64,000 nucleotides of DNA from Acanthosoma haemorrhoidale (lineage: Eukaryota > Arthropoda > Insecta > Hemiptera > Acanthosomatidae), in the NCBI GenBank assembly GCA_930367205.1, contig CAKNEZ010000018.1, positions 1-64,000 of the forward strand, read 5' to 3'. A program made the translations under genes and the position numbers. Below are positions 50,438 to 61,687 of this stretch, in pieces (within the stretch, counting starts at the first letter, position 1; every line of letters starts with the position of its first letter). The notes under the pieces are model-generated. The model had not been told where the DNA came from. It made no database searches and saw only the letters and a program-made list of their open reading frames with translations.

Positions 50438-53049
50438 GTAAATTTGTACAACAACAACAATTTGTATTTAATACTATGCACATATATGCATAACGAAACC
50501 CTTTTGTGGCAACTTCCGTACACACTAATCACAAATCTTGTGGAATGAATTAAAATTAGTTTATATGGGGATGAGAAAAAGATTTATTTTGATGAAATAT
50601 GAAGTAATTTGTAATGTTAAAAAAATATATATCATCGTCCATTTGACCTCATAACAACTTGTGGTAGATCATAGTTCTATGAAAAGACTATGACGAAATT
50701 ATGTTGACGAAATGGACATTTCAGTTTGGACTATACCAGTAAAACTTATCACCTACATTAAGTTCTTCTGAGATGAAACGATCTCTAGAAAATTAAGAAA
50801 AAAACAATTGGTGCCCCAGTTTCTCATATATTTATTAATTTTTAGGTTTTTTTTTTTAATTTTCTTAGATCAGAAAATCATTTATCTGTGGTCTGTCTGT
50901 TCTGCCTATGGTGAGTCTCTTGTTTGAACTGTAAACCTGAAATTTTATACCAAGATTCCGTAAGATTAAGGCAAGAACAATGTTACATAAGACACGAAAA
51001 ATAATTCCATAAAACATAATTACGGTTTAATAATTAGTTAATCATAAAAACATAATAATAGTTTCCTAAGTAATATTTATTTAAAAAATTATATATATAT
51101 ATATATAATGTTTTTCTATCGTATTGAGTACGGTATCAAATAAAATATTTTATCAGCCTGATTAATGATACGTTGTTTTTTTAATTGTTGAAATTTATTT
51201 GGCGTTCGCAATTCTAAACCATTTGAACAAAATAAAGGTGATATTTTGCATGTTATTTTCATTTAACGTCCCATATTAAATGACACATTGCCTCAACTAA
51301 TTAGACGATTGGTAATTCATGAAAACATTTTACACTCATTTGGAGTAGGGATATTAAGTTAAATATTTTTGTATTGAAAGTAGTCTTATAAGTGTCATTA
51401 ATCGGATAATATATGAGTAATGATTTTGCAGGGTGTTAAATTAAAGATCTTTCAGGGCTGATAAGGACAATTTTGTAATATTTTGGAGGACTGTAATCAC
51501 ACAATAAAACAACAACATAAAATCAGATTGGTAACAAATTATTTTCAAATATTTAAATAACAAAAACTTTGGTTTTTTATGTGGATAAATAGAATTCAAT
51601 AGAATTTCGAAAATCGATCAGGAAAATATAATTAGTAACATCATCGAAGTGCTTGATATTACAAAATTGACTTCCTTTTATTTGCTATACCATATCAAAA
51701 ATTGAAGTAGCCAGTTGTACGAAAATAAAACCTCAAACGATATTAGTTTTTAAAAATTTGTTATTTTTGCGTTAGAAAAGCATGGATTTTTTTTTTTTTT
51801 TTTCTTTCCAGTATTTTATGTGAATAAACAAATAATCAGCATATCTCAAGATTTTGGGAAATGTTCGCTTAAAATTTCAGCTTAATCAAAGATATCCTAA
51901 ATCGTACAGATATATAAAACAAAATGGAAGGCTATAGTACTTGTTTGTAAGTAAAGCCTTTTTTGGTAATCACAACCTTAGAGAAGCAGTGGTTTCTGTC
52001 TAGACCCAACAGAACTGTAATGACCCACATCATTGACTCCATCGCGATGTTCCTTCGAGTCAAAGATGCAGCTACATCTTACTAACCAAGCTTCCTAGAT
52101 TTCCCACATGGGGCTTTACTATTGAACAGCCGAACGTCTTAGAAATAAAGCTGTGATTTATAAGGCAACGCCTGTTTCTCTTTCTGGTTGTCTTGAGATA
52201 GCTTTAATTTTTCTATGAAATATTAGCTACTTATAATTACAACTATAAACATATTTTATATTTTTTACGATATTAAGTGATCACCAACCACCCAGCAAAT
52301 CTTTATGGGGGGGAGTAAGGATTCGAACCCAGAATATAATGTACTTCACCTATTAAAATTTAGTATTTACTATATTAATCTCTAATAATATAAATAAAAT
52401 TATATTTTTATCAACTTTTCAGGCGATCTGAGGTAAAAAAAAAAATTAGAAGAATGAATGACTCCATTAATAATTTAATTGAAAAAATTTATTCTTGAAT
52501 TATTTTGTTACTCATGCCTATTGTTTAGTAATTATTTTTCAATTAAATAGTAATTATTTTGAGCAGTTACAACAGTAGTTTTTGTTATAAAACTGTATTT
52601 AAGCCATTAATTGCAGAAAATATTTGTTTATTAATATAATTTGAAATGTGACGAAATGAAGTTAAAGGTAAGTTAATTTCAAAACGAATCATTTTTCTTC
52701 TTGTATTAAAATGTTATATTGTTCCCTGTTCCTATTAAGTTTTGTTTTTTATATCTGTCTGAAAACTTAAAAATAAATAATTTTAGAAGAATTGTTGATG
52801 AAGGATATTTATATTCATTTGTTTTATTAAAAAATACAACAAATTGAAAAAGGCCTTGATAAAAATCTATGATTAACTCTGTCCTGTAATTTGCGGCGCG
52901 AATAGGCAAACCCTCAACACTAGGCCACACTGTTAATTATCAATTATCTACATCGAGTTTTAAATTATTCTATCCAAAGAATATAAACCATTTCTTTAAA
53001 AAAAAAAAATTGATTTTTGCACTTTTAATTTTTTCACATAAATTATAAA
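50438..53049. other. AT-rich non-coding interval, possibly intronic
   Basis: No ORF or repeat relation was found over about 2.6 kb. It contains a short (TA)n run near 51089-51108 and T-rich runs near 51785-51803. If the exon call at 50348 is right, this would be intron. Confidence 0.4.
52270..52340 (-). other. Isolated tRNA-type B-box (possible SINE remnant)
   Basis: On the minus strand GGGTTCGAATCC (about 52322-52333) matches the internal Pol III B-box. No convincing A-box or cloverleaf lies upstream, so this is at most a decayed tRNA-derived SINE or tRNA relic. Confidence 0.25.
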
Positions 53050-54025
53050 CTAAATTGTATTATTCGAAATATGCTGAGTGCCCGACCTCCAGGCAACGAT
53101 AGCATTGCCCTCCCTGGGACTCCTAATCTCTTCGATGAACTCCACGTCTTCGTCAGAGAACCATAAAAAAATTTTCACGGTCACTCTCCATAAATAGCCC
53201 CGATTTTCGAGACCATGATCAGAAAATTCATGTCCTGACTTCACAGCCTATTCGCTGATTCAGTCATATCCCATTGTCGGGGTCAGATAACTGAGTATCC
53301 CCAAAGTAGGGAGGAGACGCCCGCCGCGAGCTAGGGTTACTACAACCTCTTAGCCGCCGTCCGGCGAGCGCCAAGAAAGAGATAAGGCGGGCGGACCTGT
53401 GGTCTTTCACCCTGGCTGGCAGCCTAGTCGGTGGGCAGCCTAATTCGTTTTGATCTCACTCCATAAGATCTTATAAGGTGTGCCCCGACAAAGCACTATG
53501 CTCAGGAGAAGAGGAACAGGGTAGGTTTATAGGTAGTTTATGTGGTCTTCGAATGACCACGAATTCCCACTCGGTGTCTAAGGATAGGCGAAAACCGTCC
53601 GGATCCCAAAGGTGAGTGTGAACCGGAGAGAAGCAGACTGGATTGCCGTGGGAGACGCTACTGGTAAGTTTGCAGGGCCACGGCAACCGTCGTCCGCGAG
53701 GGAGAGGTCTCTCCCAAGGAGGTGCTAGTTTTAGCGAGACGAAGGCAAAGATTTCCACTAGGAAGGTGTGGGGTCTGACAACGCCGGACTAAAACATAGC
53801 GAGGTTAGTAAAGAGAGATGCTTAGGTAGTTGAATGAGAAGACCATGGTTTCAGTAGAATAGCAAGTGCCAGTGCAGAGAGAGAGGAGAGAGTAGTGTTC
53901 CAAGTGACGGTCCTGTTCGTTATGCTAACACGGTCTAATACCGGGGCTTATATAGCCGGCCAGCAGTGGTGAGGATGGGTCCCCACCTGCGGCTGTTTCC
54001 CCCACTAGTTCCTCCCCCACTTTTA
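53050..54025 (-). mobile_element. LTR-like promoter-bearing repeat D, copy 2, with adjoining internal sequence
   Basis: Read on the minus strand, a TATA box (GGCTATATAAGCCCC, near 53945-53960) is followed by about 450 bp. Then comes a TG...CA segment, TGTCGGGG...CCCCGACA (53275-53490), 216 bp with perfect 8-base inverted ends. Downstream, at about 53050-53245, a short ORF begins (DEDVEFIEEIRSPREG). The layout suggests an LTR followed by a leader and the start of an internal gene. A 95-codon minus-strand ORF (53471-53758) lies inside the repeat. It is partly conserved in copy 1, but with stops there. The element class is not determined. Confidence 0.6.
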
Positions 54026-54354
54026 ATGACTCCATAGCCTTTATTAAACATATTGAAACATAAATACATATTTTCTGATATTCATTTGATGAAATAGATA
54101 CGAGAAGAGAGGAACTTGTGAGTATTCATAAGTAAGAGGTGGCCACAACACTCATATTCTGTTCATCTGACGATGTCTTCTCTGGAGCTCTAATGGCTTT
54201 GATGAAATAGGTCCCGACACGTACTACTGATGTGAGGCTCCACCATTTAACGGTGGATATAAACCTGAGGAAACCTATTTATCTCACCACCTTGTATAAG
54301 TGACTGAGGGTTCTTGCGGCTGAGTCTTTAGCTCTACTATATGGGCTTAAATGA
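54026..54354. other. Interval with nothing recognised
   Basis: No ORF, RNA gene or repeat match was noticed between the D repeat and the decayed LINE. Confidence 0.4.
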
Positions 54355-55560
54355 ACAGGCATTTTGTTGCTGAATATCTAAATGAACAAGGAACACCAAC
54401 GTCAAAGCAGCTGGGAGTCTATTGGTAATGAAGCCTTTGACATCGTCCACCCTCAGAATGTCACATTTTCACACAGAAGAGCAAGTTGCACCTACTCAAG
54501 ACATCCTGTTCACAAAAAAAATGCTCAGGATAAATAATTGTAACTGAACTTTGTGACGTCTGACCACCGGCCAAGTTTTGATCAACGAAGAAATCATCAA
54601 ACCATGAAAAGTTTGTCGACTTCCTCACAACACAAGCTCATTTCTTGATTAGGGATTGGAAGACTTCAGGAGTAATGTCTCGCAAGTTTTGGAAGCTCCT
54701 CAAGAAAACTAGTAAATTCCTTGAGATATTTTCCACTCAATGGTACTACACCCATAACTTAGGGAAGATTCAAAATTACCCTTAACTGCCAGAAATAGTT
54801 CTGTTCGGAAAATTGTATCAGGCAGAGTTTCATGATCTGCGTACAGAACGCACGCTTGTGAATTCACAGACCAAAGATTACTCTGCGCGCCTTTCGGCTC
54901 TGCGTCCTACGAGGTCCTGTGCCGACATCTCTGTGACTGGGGGTACCCTGAGCAGCTATGTACCATGTCGGTTTTATTCCTGAAGGACAGAACGCTTAGT
55001 GTACGATGAGTGGGTGATAGCTTCTCTAACCTCTTCCCTCTGACCTGTGGAATAGATCAAAGAGGCATTTCGTCTCTGGTTATATTCAACAAATAATGAA
55101 TTAGTAACAAAATACCCAACTAAAGTTTCTCTATGACTTCAAAATGACTTGACTTATTGTGCACGACCTGGAAACGACAACATCAAAGTGATTCCGTTTA
55201 AAGTTTAGGAATTACGGATTAGAGACTATCAGACCCAATCCCTTGTCCCAAAAACTAGCAGATTACTAACTTCTACTGAAACCAATTCGGAACCCAAATT
55301 TACGGGCCCTCTAAGAATGACATTAAGATTATACCAACTTTTTCAATCGTGAACTCTTCTACTTATCAAAAAGTATACTATTTTAAGTACGAAATCATAC
55401 TTACCTAAAAATTTGTCGTTTTCACAACTTCATCAGGACATTATATAGAACTTTTCACGTCGTACTGGACGGAACCCCAAACCCAAAGATTGTCTTGTTA
55501 ACAGTTAACGACGACGAGTTGAGAGATCTTTTAAATTAATAACATTGATATGTGGCTTCA
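54355..55560 (+). mobile_element. Highly decayed LINE related to the 5' element
   Basis: Short plus-strand blocks keep the order of the LINE at 1-2225. They are an endonuclease-like LNEQGTPTS region near 54380, VTSDHRP near 54556-54576, RKFWKLLKKTSK near 54690, and an RT block with FLKDRTLSVR then FPLTCGI near 54975-55055. Stops and shifts occur throughout. It is much older than the element at the left edge. The right part (55150-55560) shows no clear coding. Confidence 0.7.
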
Positions 55561-55572
55561 ACAATATGTGAC

Positions 55573-55731
55573 TGTGATGAAATGGAATGCTTAATATTCC
55601 ATATGTTTAATTTATCATATGTTCAATTGTTCAAATTTATTTTCAACTCTGTCATTACTGTGTGTAGTTTATAATAAATAAAAGCCTAATTTCTGGTCTT
55701 AAATGTATTTATTATCAGTACAAATACAACA
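55573..55731 (+). repeat. 5' LTR of element B
   Basis: It starts TGTGATGAAATGG and ends AATACAACA. It contains AATAAATAAA near 55673, usable as a poly(A) signal. It differs from the 3' LTR by a few substitutions. Confidence 0.95.
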
Positions 55732-55761
55732 ATTTTATTTATTATATACAATCAAACCACA

Positions 55762-58413
55762 ATGGACAAGTTTCTCAAGCCAAGCCGCTTTGATGGAAAA
55801 CCCGACTCTCCGACTGCCGCTAAAGAGTGGACCCATTGGCTGAAGACGTTTCAAAACTTTGTCGATGCTACAACGGAACATCTTAATGATGAAGATAAGC
55901 TTAAGGTAATCACTAATTTCCTATCCTATGACGTTTATAAACTAGTCAGCGACTGTAATTCTTATGCTGACGTTGTAGATACTTTGAACTCCGTATTTGT
56001 CAAAAGAAAGAGCGAAGTTTATGCTCGACATATTTTAGCAGTTCGGAAACAGCTACCTACTGAGTCAATCGACCAATATATTCAAACCTTGAAAATCCTT
56101 AGCAAGGATTGCGACTTTAAGGCTGTAAGTGCCATGGATCACAAAAATAAATATATCCGTGACGCATTCATCAATGGCCTGCTGTCCGCTCAGATTCGTC
56201 AGCGTTTGTTAGAAAATGACACCTTAGGTTTGGACGACGCTATCAACCAGGCCCTCTCGTTGGAGGCAGCTCAAAAACAGGCTGAGGGGAACATGCAACC
56301 CTTAAGCAGTTACTCTAGCGCTAGCTGCACCCCTATTTCGTCTCAGGAAGCTGCTCCTGCACAGAAAACGGACACTACTCTATGTGCCATCTCCAAGTTC
56401 TTTAAATCGGGTGATAAATGCTATTTTTGCGGTTTTGACAAACATCCCCGCCCTAAATGTCCTGCACGAGACGCTGAATGTGGAAAATGTGGTATCAAGG
56501 GGCATTATGCTAAAGTATGTAGAAAAAGTGCTAGCACTAAAGTTGCCGCTTCCGTCATTGCGACAGTCAACAAGGAACATTTAAATCTGAGTCGGGCAAT
56601 CATTCCAGTAGAAATCAATGACACTCGTGCTCACTGCTTGATTGACACTGGAAGCTCTTCTAGCTTTATAGACCACAATTTCACTCTCAAACACAAGATT
56701 CCTCTTTTTCCGGGGGAGGGGAGGGTTTCAATGGCCTCAACTTCGCTTTCCTCTACAATCGAAGGACATGTTCTGGTCGACCTCAAACTAAACGAACATA
56801 TGTATCCTTCATGCAAATTAACAGCCATGAAAGGCCTTTGTGCTGAAGTATTGATTGGCCATGATATACTCGTGGAATATTCTGACGTTTCAATCTCTTT
56901 TGGTGGATCAAAGCCCCCACTCACTATATGTGCCTCTACTGGTGCCTCTGTGGAACCTCCTCGCTTATTTGGTAATCTATCAGCAGACTGCAAGCCTATT
57001 GCCACAAAGTCCAGGCGATACACTGAGGCTGACCTCTTGTTCATACACGATGAAACGTCCAAACTTCTGTCTGAGGGGGTGATTGAGGAAAGCAACTCTC
57101 CTTGGAGGGCTCAGGTACTAGTTACTGAAAGTGAACACCACAGAAAACGCATGGTAATAGACTACTCGCAGACAATAAATAAATTCACGTTTCTTGACGC
57201 ATATCCGCTCCCAAACATCGATGATTTGGTTAGGAAAGTTGCTGCCTACAAAATATTCAGCACGATTGACCTTCAGTCAGCATACCACCAGGTACCCATT
57301 TTGGAAGAAGAAAAACCTTTTACGGCTTTCGAGGCTGCGGGAAAACTTTACCAATTCAACCGAATCCCTTTTGGGGTGACAAATGGTGTCGCCTGTTTCC
57401 AGCGAGTTATTGACAAGGTTATAACACAAGAGAAGTTAATTGGAGTGTTTTCGTACTTGGATGACATAACTGTATGTGGGCACGATAAAAATGACCATGA
57501 TCTGAATCTCTCTCGACTCCTTGCAGCTCTTGACAAACACAATCTCAAAATCAACGAAAGAAAAAGCAAATCCAACCTGACTTCCATACATTTGCTTGGG
57601 CACTTGGTATCTCATAACGATATCCGACCGGATCCAGAGCACCTCAAACCCCTATTGGAAATGCCACCTCCTCATAACGCTGCATCACTGAAGCGTGCTC
57701 TAGGGCTCTTTGCTCACTACTCGAAATGGATTGCACATTATTCTGATAAAATTAGATCACTGACCGACTCTAAGACCTTCCCTCTGGATCATCAAACTAC
57801 TAAAGATTTTGAAAACCTAAAACTAAGTATTGCTGAAGCTGCAGTTACCAAAATGAATGACAATGAACAGATGGTAGTAGAGACAGATGCTTCAGACGTC
57901 GCCTTGGCCGCAACTTTGAGTCAGGGTGGTCGGCCTGTGGCGTTCTTCTCACGGACACTCACTAAGTCTGAACGTGCACACCCTGCGATAGAGAAGGAAG
58001 CAGCTGCAATTGTGGAATCTCTCAAGAAATGGAGATCTTTTCTTTTGGGTAGACATTTTCTACTACTAACTGATCAACAAGCACTCTCTTTCGTATTCAA
58101 TCAAAAACACTCAAGAAAAATAAAAAATGATAAAATTCTACATTGGCGACTTGAATTGGCTCCTTTCCAATTCGATATAACCTACCGCCCTGGAAGAGAA
58201 AAAACGAAGGCTGATGCCCTATCTAGAGTTTGTAGCTCCATCTCCAATGATCGACTGTTGGAGTTGCATCGATCTCTCAACCATCCCGGTATCACCAGAA
58301 TGGTTCACTGGCTGCGGTGCAGGAATCTCCCATTTTCAGTTGAAGATGTTAGAAGGGTCAACTCAACTTGTTCGGTTTGTGCCGGAGTCAAACCCCGTTT
58401 TCACAAATCTTAA
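55762..58413 (+). CDS. Element B gag-pol polyprotein up to a nonsense codon (883 aa)
   Basis: The ORF starts MDKFLKPSRFDGK 31 bp after the 5' LTR. A capsid-like region spans about 1-200. Two CCHC zinc knuckles lie at 220-233 and 240-253. An aspartic protease has DTGSS at 295-299, RT has YLDD at 565-568, RNase H has its first catalytic Asp near 709 (ETDASD), and the integrase zinc region begins HRSLNHPG at 836. It is a single frame without a gag/pol shift, as in some Gypsy groups. The stop TAA at 58411-58413 stands where element A has CAA, so integrase is cut after its zinc module. Proteins before the stop look intact and could still be made. Confidence 0.93.
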   Translation: MDKFLKPSRFDGKPDSPTAAKEWTHWLKTFQNFVDATTEHLNDEDKLKVITNFLSYDVYKLVSDCNSYADVVDTLNSVFVKRKSEVYARHILAVRKQLPTESIDQYIQTLKILSKDCDFKAVSAMDHKNKYIRDAFINGLLSAQIRQRLLENDTLGLDDAINQALSLEAAQKQAEGNMQPLSSYSSASCTPISSQEAAPAQKTDTTLCAISKFFKSGDKCYFCGFDKHPRPKCPARDAECGKCGIKGHYAKVCRKSASTKVAASVIATVNKEHLNLSRAIIPVEINDTRAHCLIDTGSSSSFIDHNFTLKHKIPLFPGEGRVSMASTSLSSTIEGHVLVDLKLNEHMYPSCKLTAMKGLCAEVLIGHDILVEYSDVSISFGGSKPPLTICASTGASVEPPRLFGNLSADCKPIATKSRRYTEADLLFIHDETSKLLSEGVIEESNSPWRAQVLVTESEHHRKRMVIDYSQTINKFTFLDAYPLPNIDDLVRKVAAYKIFSTIDLQSAYHQVPILEEEKPFTAFEAAGKLYQFNRIPFGVTNGVACFQRVIDKVITQEKLIGVFSYLDDITVCGHDKNDHDLNLSRLLAALDKHNLKINERKSKSNLTSIHLLGHLVSHNDIRPDPEHLKPLLEMPPPHNAASLKRALGLFAHYSKWIAHYSDKIRSLTDSKTFPLDHQTTKDFENLKLSIAEAAVTKMNDNEQMVVETDASDVALAATLSQGGRPVAFFSRTLTKSERAHPAIEKEAAAIVESLKKWRSFLLGRHFLLLTDQQALSFVFNQKHSRKIKNDKILHWRLELAPFQFDITYRPGREKTKADALSRVCSSISNDRLLELHRSLNHPGITRMVHWLRCRNLPFSVEDVRRVNSTCSVCAGVKPRFHKS

Positions 58414-59397
58414 GGTACTCTCATCAAAGCAACTATTCCTTTTGAACGAATAAATGTAGACTTCAAGGGTCCAATCCCCTCGAAGACGAGGAATTACTAC
58501 ATTCTGACCATCATAGACGAATATTCTAGATTCCCATTCGCCTACGCTTGTAAAGACACAACCTCTGGCACTGTTATAAAATGTTTTACAGATCTTTTTA
58601 TGCTTTTTGGGACTCCAGCTTATATGCACTCGGACAGAGGTTCCTCCTTTATTTCACGAGAATTAATATCATTCCTACATTCCAACGGAATAGCCACTAG
58701 CAGCTCAACGCCATATAATCCTCAAGGGAATGGACAGGTGGAGCGTTTGAATAGTACCTTGTGGAAAACCATAAATCTAGCTCTCAAGACGAAAATTCTC
58801 ACCAGACTTTTTTTCCAACCAGACTCGCGATTGGGAAGAAGTTCTCCCGGAAGCTCTTCACTCCATTAGGTCTTTGTTATGCACAGCCACGAATTGTACT
58901 CCTCATGAACGATTCTTTAGTTTTCCTCGCCAAACCTCAAACGGAGAAGCTTTACCTACTTGGCTTACCACACCTGGGCCAGTACTCATCAAACGAAACA
59001 TACGGTCCAGCAAGTATGACGACTTGGTAGAAGAAGCAGAACTTCTAGAAGCTAACCCCCAATATGCATGTATTAGGCGGAAAGATGGCAGTGAATCAAC
59101 TGTCTCTCTACGACAACTTGCCCCTAGAGGGAACACGGATCTATTGCTAAAAGCTGAAGCCCCTCCACTTATTGAAGAACGAAGAGAAATGTCTCAAATT
59201 CGACCTAGCCCTGAAGGAGCTGGAACTGGTCGAGCTGACGCAGGTCTACCGTTCACCCTAGATCTGAATAACTCCAGTCCTCGAAATATCAATCGGAAAG
59301 TTCAAATCGACCTACCTTCACCTTAAACTGAAACCTCAAGACCTAGACGAATCTCAAGCCTCCTGCTTATCTGAAGGATTATGTAACCAAGTTTTAG
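58414..59397 (+). pseudogene. Element B integrase core and C-terminal tail, broken
   Basis: The frame resumes after the nonsense codon and holds the DDE core (VDFKGP, HSDRGSSF, NGQVERLN) to about 58790. Indels around 58790-58830 shift it, and the tail continues in another frame from about 58831. A stop at 59324-59326 (element A reads through here) and a one-base loss near 59350 remove the last residues. Element A keeps this same core in frame, so the two copies carry different defects. Confidence 0.88.
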
Positions 59398-59419
59398 TTC
59401 AAAATATAGAGGGGGAGAA

Positions 59420-59578
59420 TGTGATGAAATGGAATGCTTAATATTCCATATGTTTAATTTATCATATGTTCAATTGTTCAAATTTATTTTCAACTCTGTC
59501 ATTACTGTCTGTAGTTTATAATAAACAAAAGCCTAATTTATGGTCTTAAATGTATTTATTATCAGTACAAATACAACA
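59420..59578 (+). repeat. 3' LTR of element B
   Basis: It has the same bounds as the 5' LTR. It ends directly against a minus-strand Polinton ORF, into which the reading frame runs. Confidence 0.95.
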
Positions 59579-59917
59579 GTATCATTGGATGAAACTGATG
59601 TAGCTCTTTTGTAGTGAGACATTGTTTTTGGCAATAATGTTGATTTCCTGTAAATACTAGTAGACTCCACCCCACTTTTATCAGGTGTTTTGTCCTCAAC
59701 GTTAGTATCTCTCCTTTTTACTATTCTTGGTGTCACTGCGGGGGTGGCCTGGAACAACTTTACTGATTGTTTAATGTCTTCTAGTGGATGGAACACGGGA
59801 GTGAAAAATTCTTGTCGACCTTTTTTTAACATCCTGGACAGTACGCTTGAATGATCGAAATTTTTTTTTCAAAATCTCACTAGTTTTTATAATCTCACGA
59901 GTGACTTTTGGGTCCAT
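59579..59917 (-). pseudogene. Polinton-type small protein, C-terminus cut by element B
   Basis: The ATG at 59917 (minus) begins MDPKVTREIIKTSEILKKKF, a basic helical start that I recall from small unnamed proteins of arthropod Polintons. A one-base change in an A run near 59825 shifts the frame. The continuation is open to the LTR of element B at 59578, so B lies within or beside this gene. It lies downstream of the ATPase on the same strand, about 35 bp from the ATPase end. The function is unknown. The family assignment rests mainly on context. Confidence 0.5.
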
Positions 59918-59952
59918 GATTGTTAATGACAATTACTACCACGCAATGCTCT

Positions 59953-60511
59953 TTATATATCCACAATGAATGTATCGATTCCTTTTCGAAAACGCCCATT
60001 ATTCAGATCCCTACTCTTGTCAACTACAAGGTTATTAAAAGGCTCTTTCCAACATAATGAACACATCTCTTAAATCAGGAGTGCTCACATGCTCCTCGTA
60101 AATATGTTTCAAATTTAATCCATCTTGAGGAAATACTATTAAAAAGTTTATGTTACATCTGATAAGGAGTCTTGGGATACAAACATAACTTTGTGTTAAA
60201 TAAAAACAATCAAGGTTCATATGACGACCATAACTAAAGTATCGTTTAATTACATCTTGATTTTCCATAGTGACGTCATCGAATATACACACCGAATCGG
60301 ATTCAACTTCCTGAGGCAATTCATTTGCATCTTCAAATTCATATGATCCTATTTCAGGAACAAGATTTATGACACTCTTTAAATACTGGTATTTAGGTTG
60401 ATGTAATGTTTTTTCAAAAAGGTAAACATTTTTAAATTTTAAACCATTTGAATTTAATAAAAGTGCAATAATAATATTAGTCTTTCCACAACCGCTAGGC
60501 CCACGAATTTA
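59953..60511 (-). pseudogene. Polinton/Maverick (adintovirus-like) packaging ATPase, truncated and frameshifted
   Basis: FtsK/HerA-type ATPases pump DNA into capsids. The minus strand shows Walker A GPSGCGKT (60479-60502) and a Walker B-like CIFDDV about 60 residues later. A segment near 60170-60200 holds a glutamine (YLTQSYV), as in this family's sensor motif. A one-base gain near 60035 creates an early stop, and the family-like C-terminus continues in another frame to a TAA at 59953-59955. The N-terminus ends abruptly at 60511 just before Walker A, where unrelated DNA begins. It is not functional. Confidence 0.82.
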
Positions 60512-60787
60512 TGATCGAATGGTGTTTGGTAATAATGCACTATGTCTCCCTTCTGAATCAACTTTAACTGGAGAAAAGTTGACAGTGGAAAAACGTTGTT
60601 CTTGTGTGACTAGTTTCATTCTGAATGCATACGACGACATTATGCATGAATATATATTGAGTAAAGCTCAGGGGTCATTAAAGACACACTTGCAGAGAAT
60701 GGGCAAACCTCAAGGTCACGAGATAACGCCATACGACACCCTTCAAGGTCATCATCTCGTTACTCATACTCAAACCGCCTTTTATAT
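60512..60787 (+). other. Unassigned segment with a 109-codon ORF
   Basis: The plus-strand ORF 60519-60848 begins MVFGNNALCLPSESTLTGEK and has no motif I recognise. Its last ~60 bases run into the U1-spacer fragment. It may be part of element E or of another transposon. Confidence 0.3.
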
Positions 60788-60937
60788 CTACTCAGTCGTT
60801 AACCCCACTATTATTTTTATTAATTTTTTTTCATCTCAACACGTTTAATTCTGTCTGTTCCCTGGAGTAGTTTCTTTGACATGAAAAACCCCAGTTGTGA
60901 TTAGCTAATTAAAAAATAGCTTTCTCTATTTTACAGC
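60788..60937 (-). repeat. Displaced copy of U1-array spacer sequence, about 145 bp
   Basis: The reverse complement matches the array spacer at about 4250-4380 (and its equivalents in other units), including AATTAGCTAATCACAACTGG, the ACTACTCCAGGGAACAGACAG stretch and TAACGACTGA, with several differences. It joins the integrase fragment E on the right. It is either a piece of the array moved here or part of a dispersed repeat that also lies in the U1 spacer. Confidence 0.8.
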
Positions 60938-61650
60938 ATGTTACGTCGAGTCCAACATATCCACAAAGTAACGGAATGGTGGAGCGGCACATACAAACTG
61001 TGAAAAATGTAATTAGAAAAGCTCATTTTGATAAAAAAGATGTGCACTTAGCAATACTAGAATTAAACAACACACCAATATCTAATACAATACCTTCTCC
61101 AAATGTGATAATGCAAGGTAAAAATGTGAATGGTGTTCTATATGATATACCAAAGTTTAAAAGTGAAGAAAATTCATATATAAAAGGTGAATTGTTACAA
61201 AGACAAAGGAAACAACAAATTTTTCATGATCAACGAGCCAAAGATTTGAAAAAATACGAAAAAGGAGAAAATGTTAGAGTAAGAAACAAACAAGGAATGT
61301 GGGATCGGGCTGTAATAATAGATAGAAACATAAACAATAGGGCTTATCAAATTAAGACAGAGGGAGGCTCCTTATTGACGCGCAATATAATACACTTAAG
61401 AAATGATACTAGCCTACCATTCGAAATAGAAAGTAACGAATATAGACTTGATGAAAATATTAAACCACAAATTTCGGAAAATCCAAATAATAATGGTAAG
61501 GTTAATAATACAGCCGATCTAGCAGATCAGTAATTAATGAACCAAAGCCAGAGCGAAGATATCAATAATGACAATGACACATATGTAACTCGTAGTGGAC
61601 GAATCAGTCGTCAGCCAGCATATCTAAAAGAAAACTATGTATCACAATAA
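60938..61650 (+). pseudogene. Gypsy-type element E: integrase C-terminal fragment
   Basis: The sequence opens inside the integrase core at YPQSNGMVERHIQTVKN, with the last catalytic Glu. It continues through a tail containing NVRVRNKQGMWDRAVII to a TAA at 61531-61533. Further in-frame-like sequence (RQPAYLKENYVSQ) ends at TAA 61648-61650, so at least one stop is premature. Everything 5' of the integrase end is missing. The family is distinct from elements A/B and C. Confidence 0.82.
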
Positions 61651-61680
61651 AAGAAAAAAAAAAAAAAAAAAAAAAAAAAA
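61651..61680 (+). repeat. Poly(A) homopolymer in element E
   Basis: About 29 A residues follow AAG and precede CCGGAGA. It lies where the polypurine tract of the element should be and has probably expanded from it. Confidence 0.85.
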
Positions 61681-61687
61681 CCGGAGA

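Larger units (their letters stand above)
55573..59578 (+). mobile_element. Gypsy-type LTR retrotransposon B, nearly complete (4,006 bp)
   Basis: It has 159-bp LTRs at both ends (55573-55731 and 59420-59578), one long gag-pol frame and a polypurine tract AGAGGGGGAGAA at 59408-59419. The flanking 5 bp (GTGAC left, GTATC right) do not match, so no clear target duplication remains. No standard TGG-type primer site follows the 5' LTR. The LTRs differ at only a few positions (for example AATAAATAAA versus AATAAACAAA and TTTCTGG versus TTTATGG), which points to a recent insertion. Confidence 0.95.

Noticed and set aside
52270..52340. A tRNA gene on the minus strand
   Set aside because: Only the B-box is convincing. 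No A-box and no cloverleaf stems could be paired.
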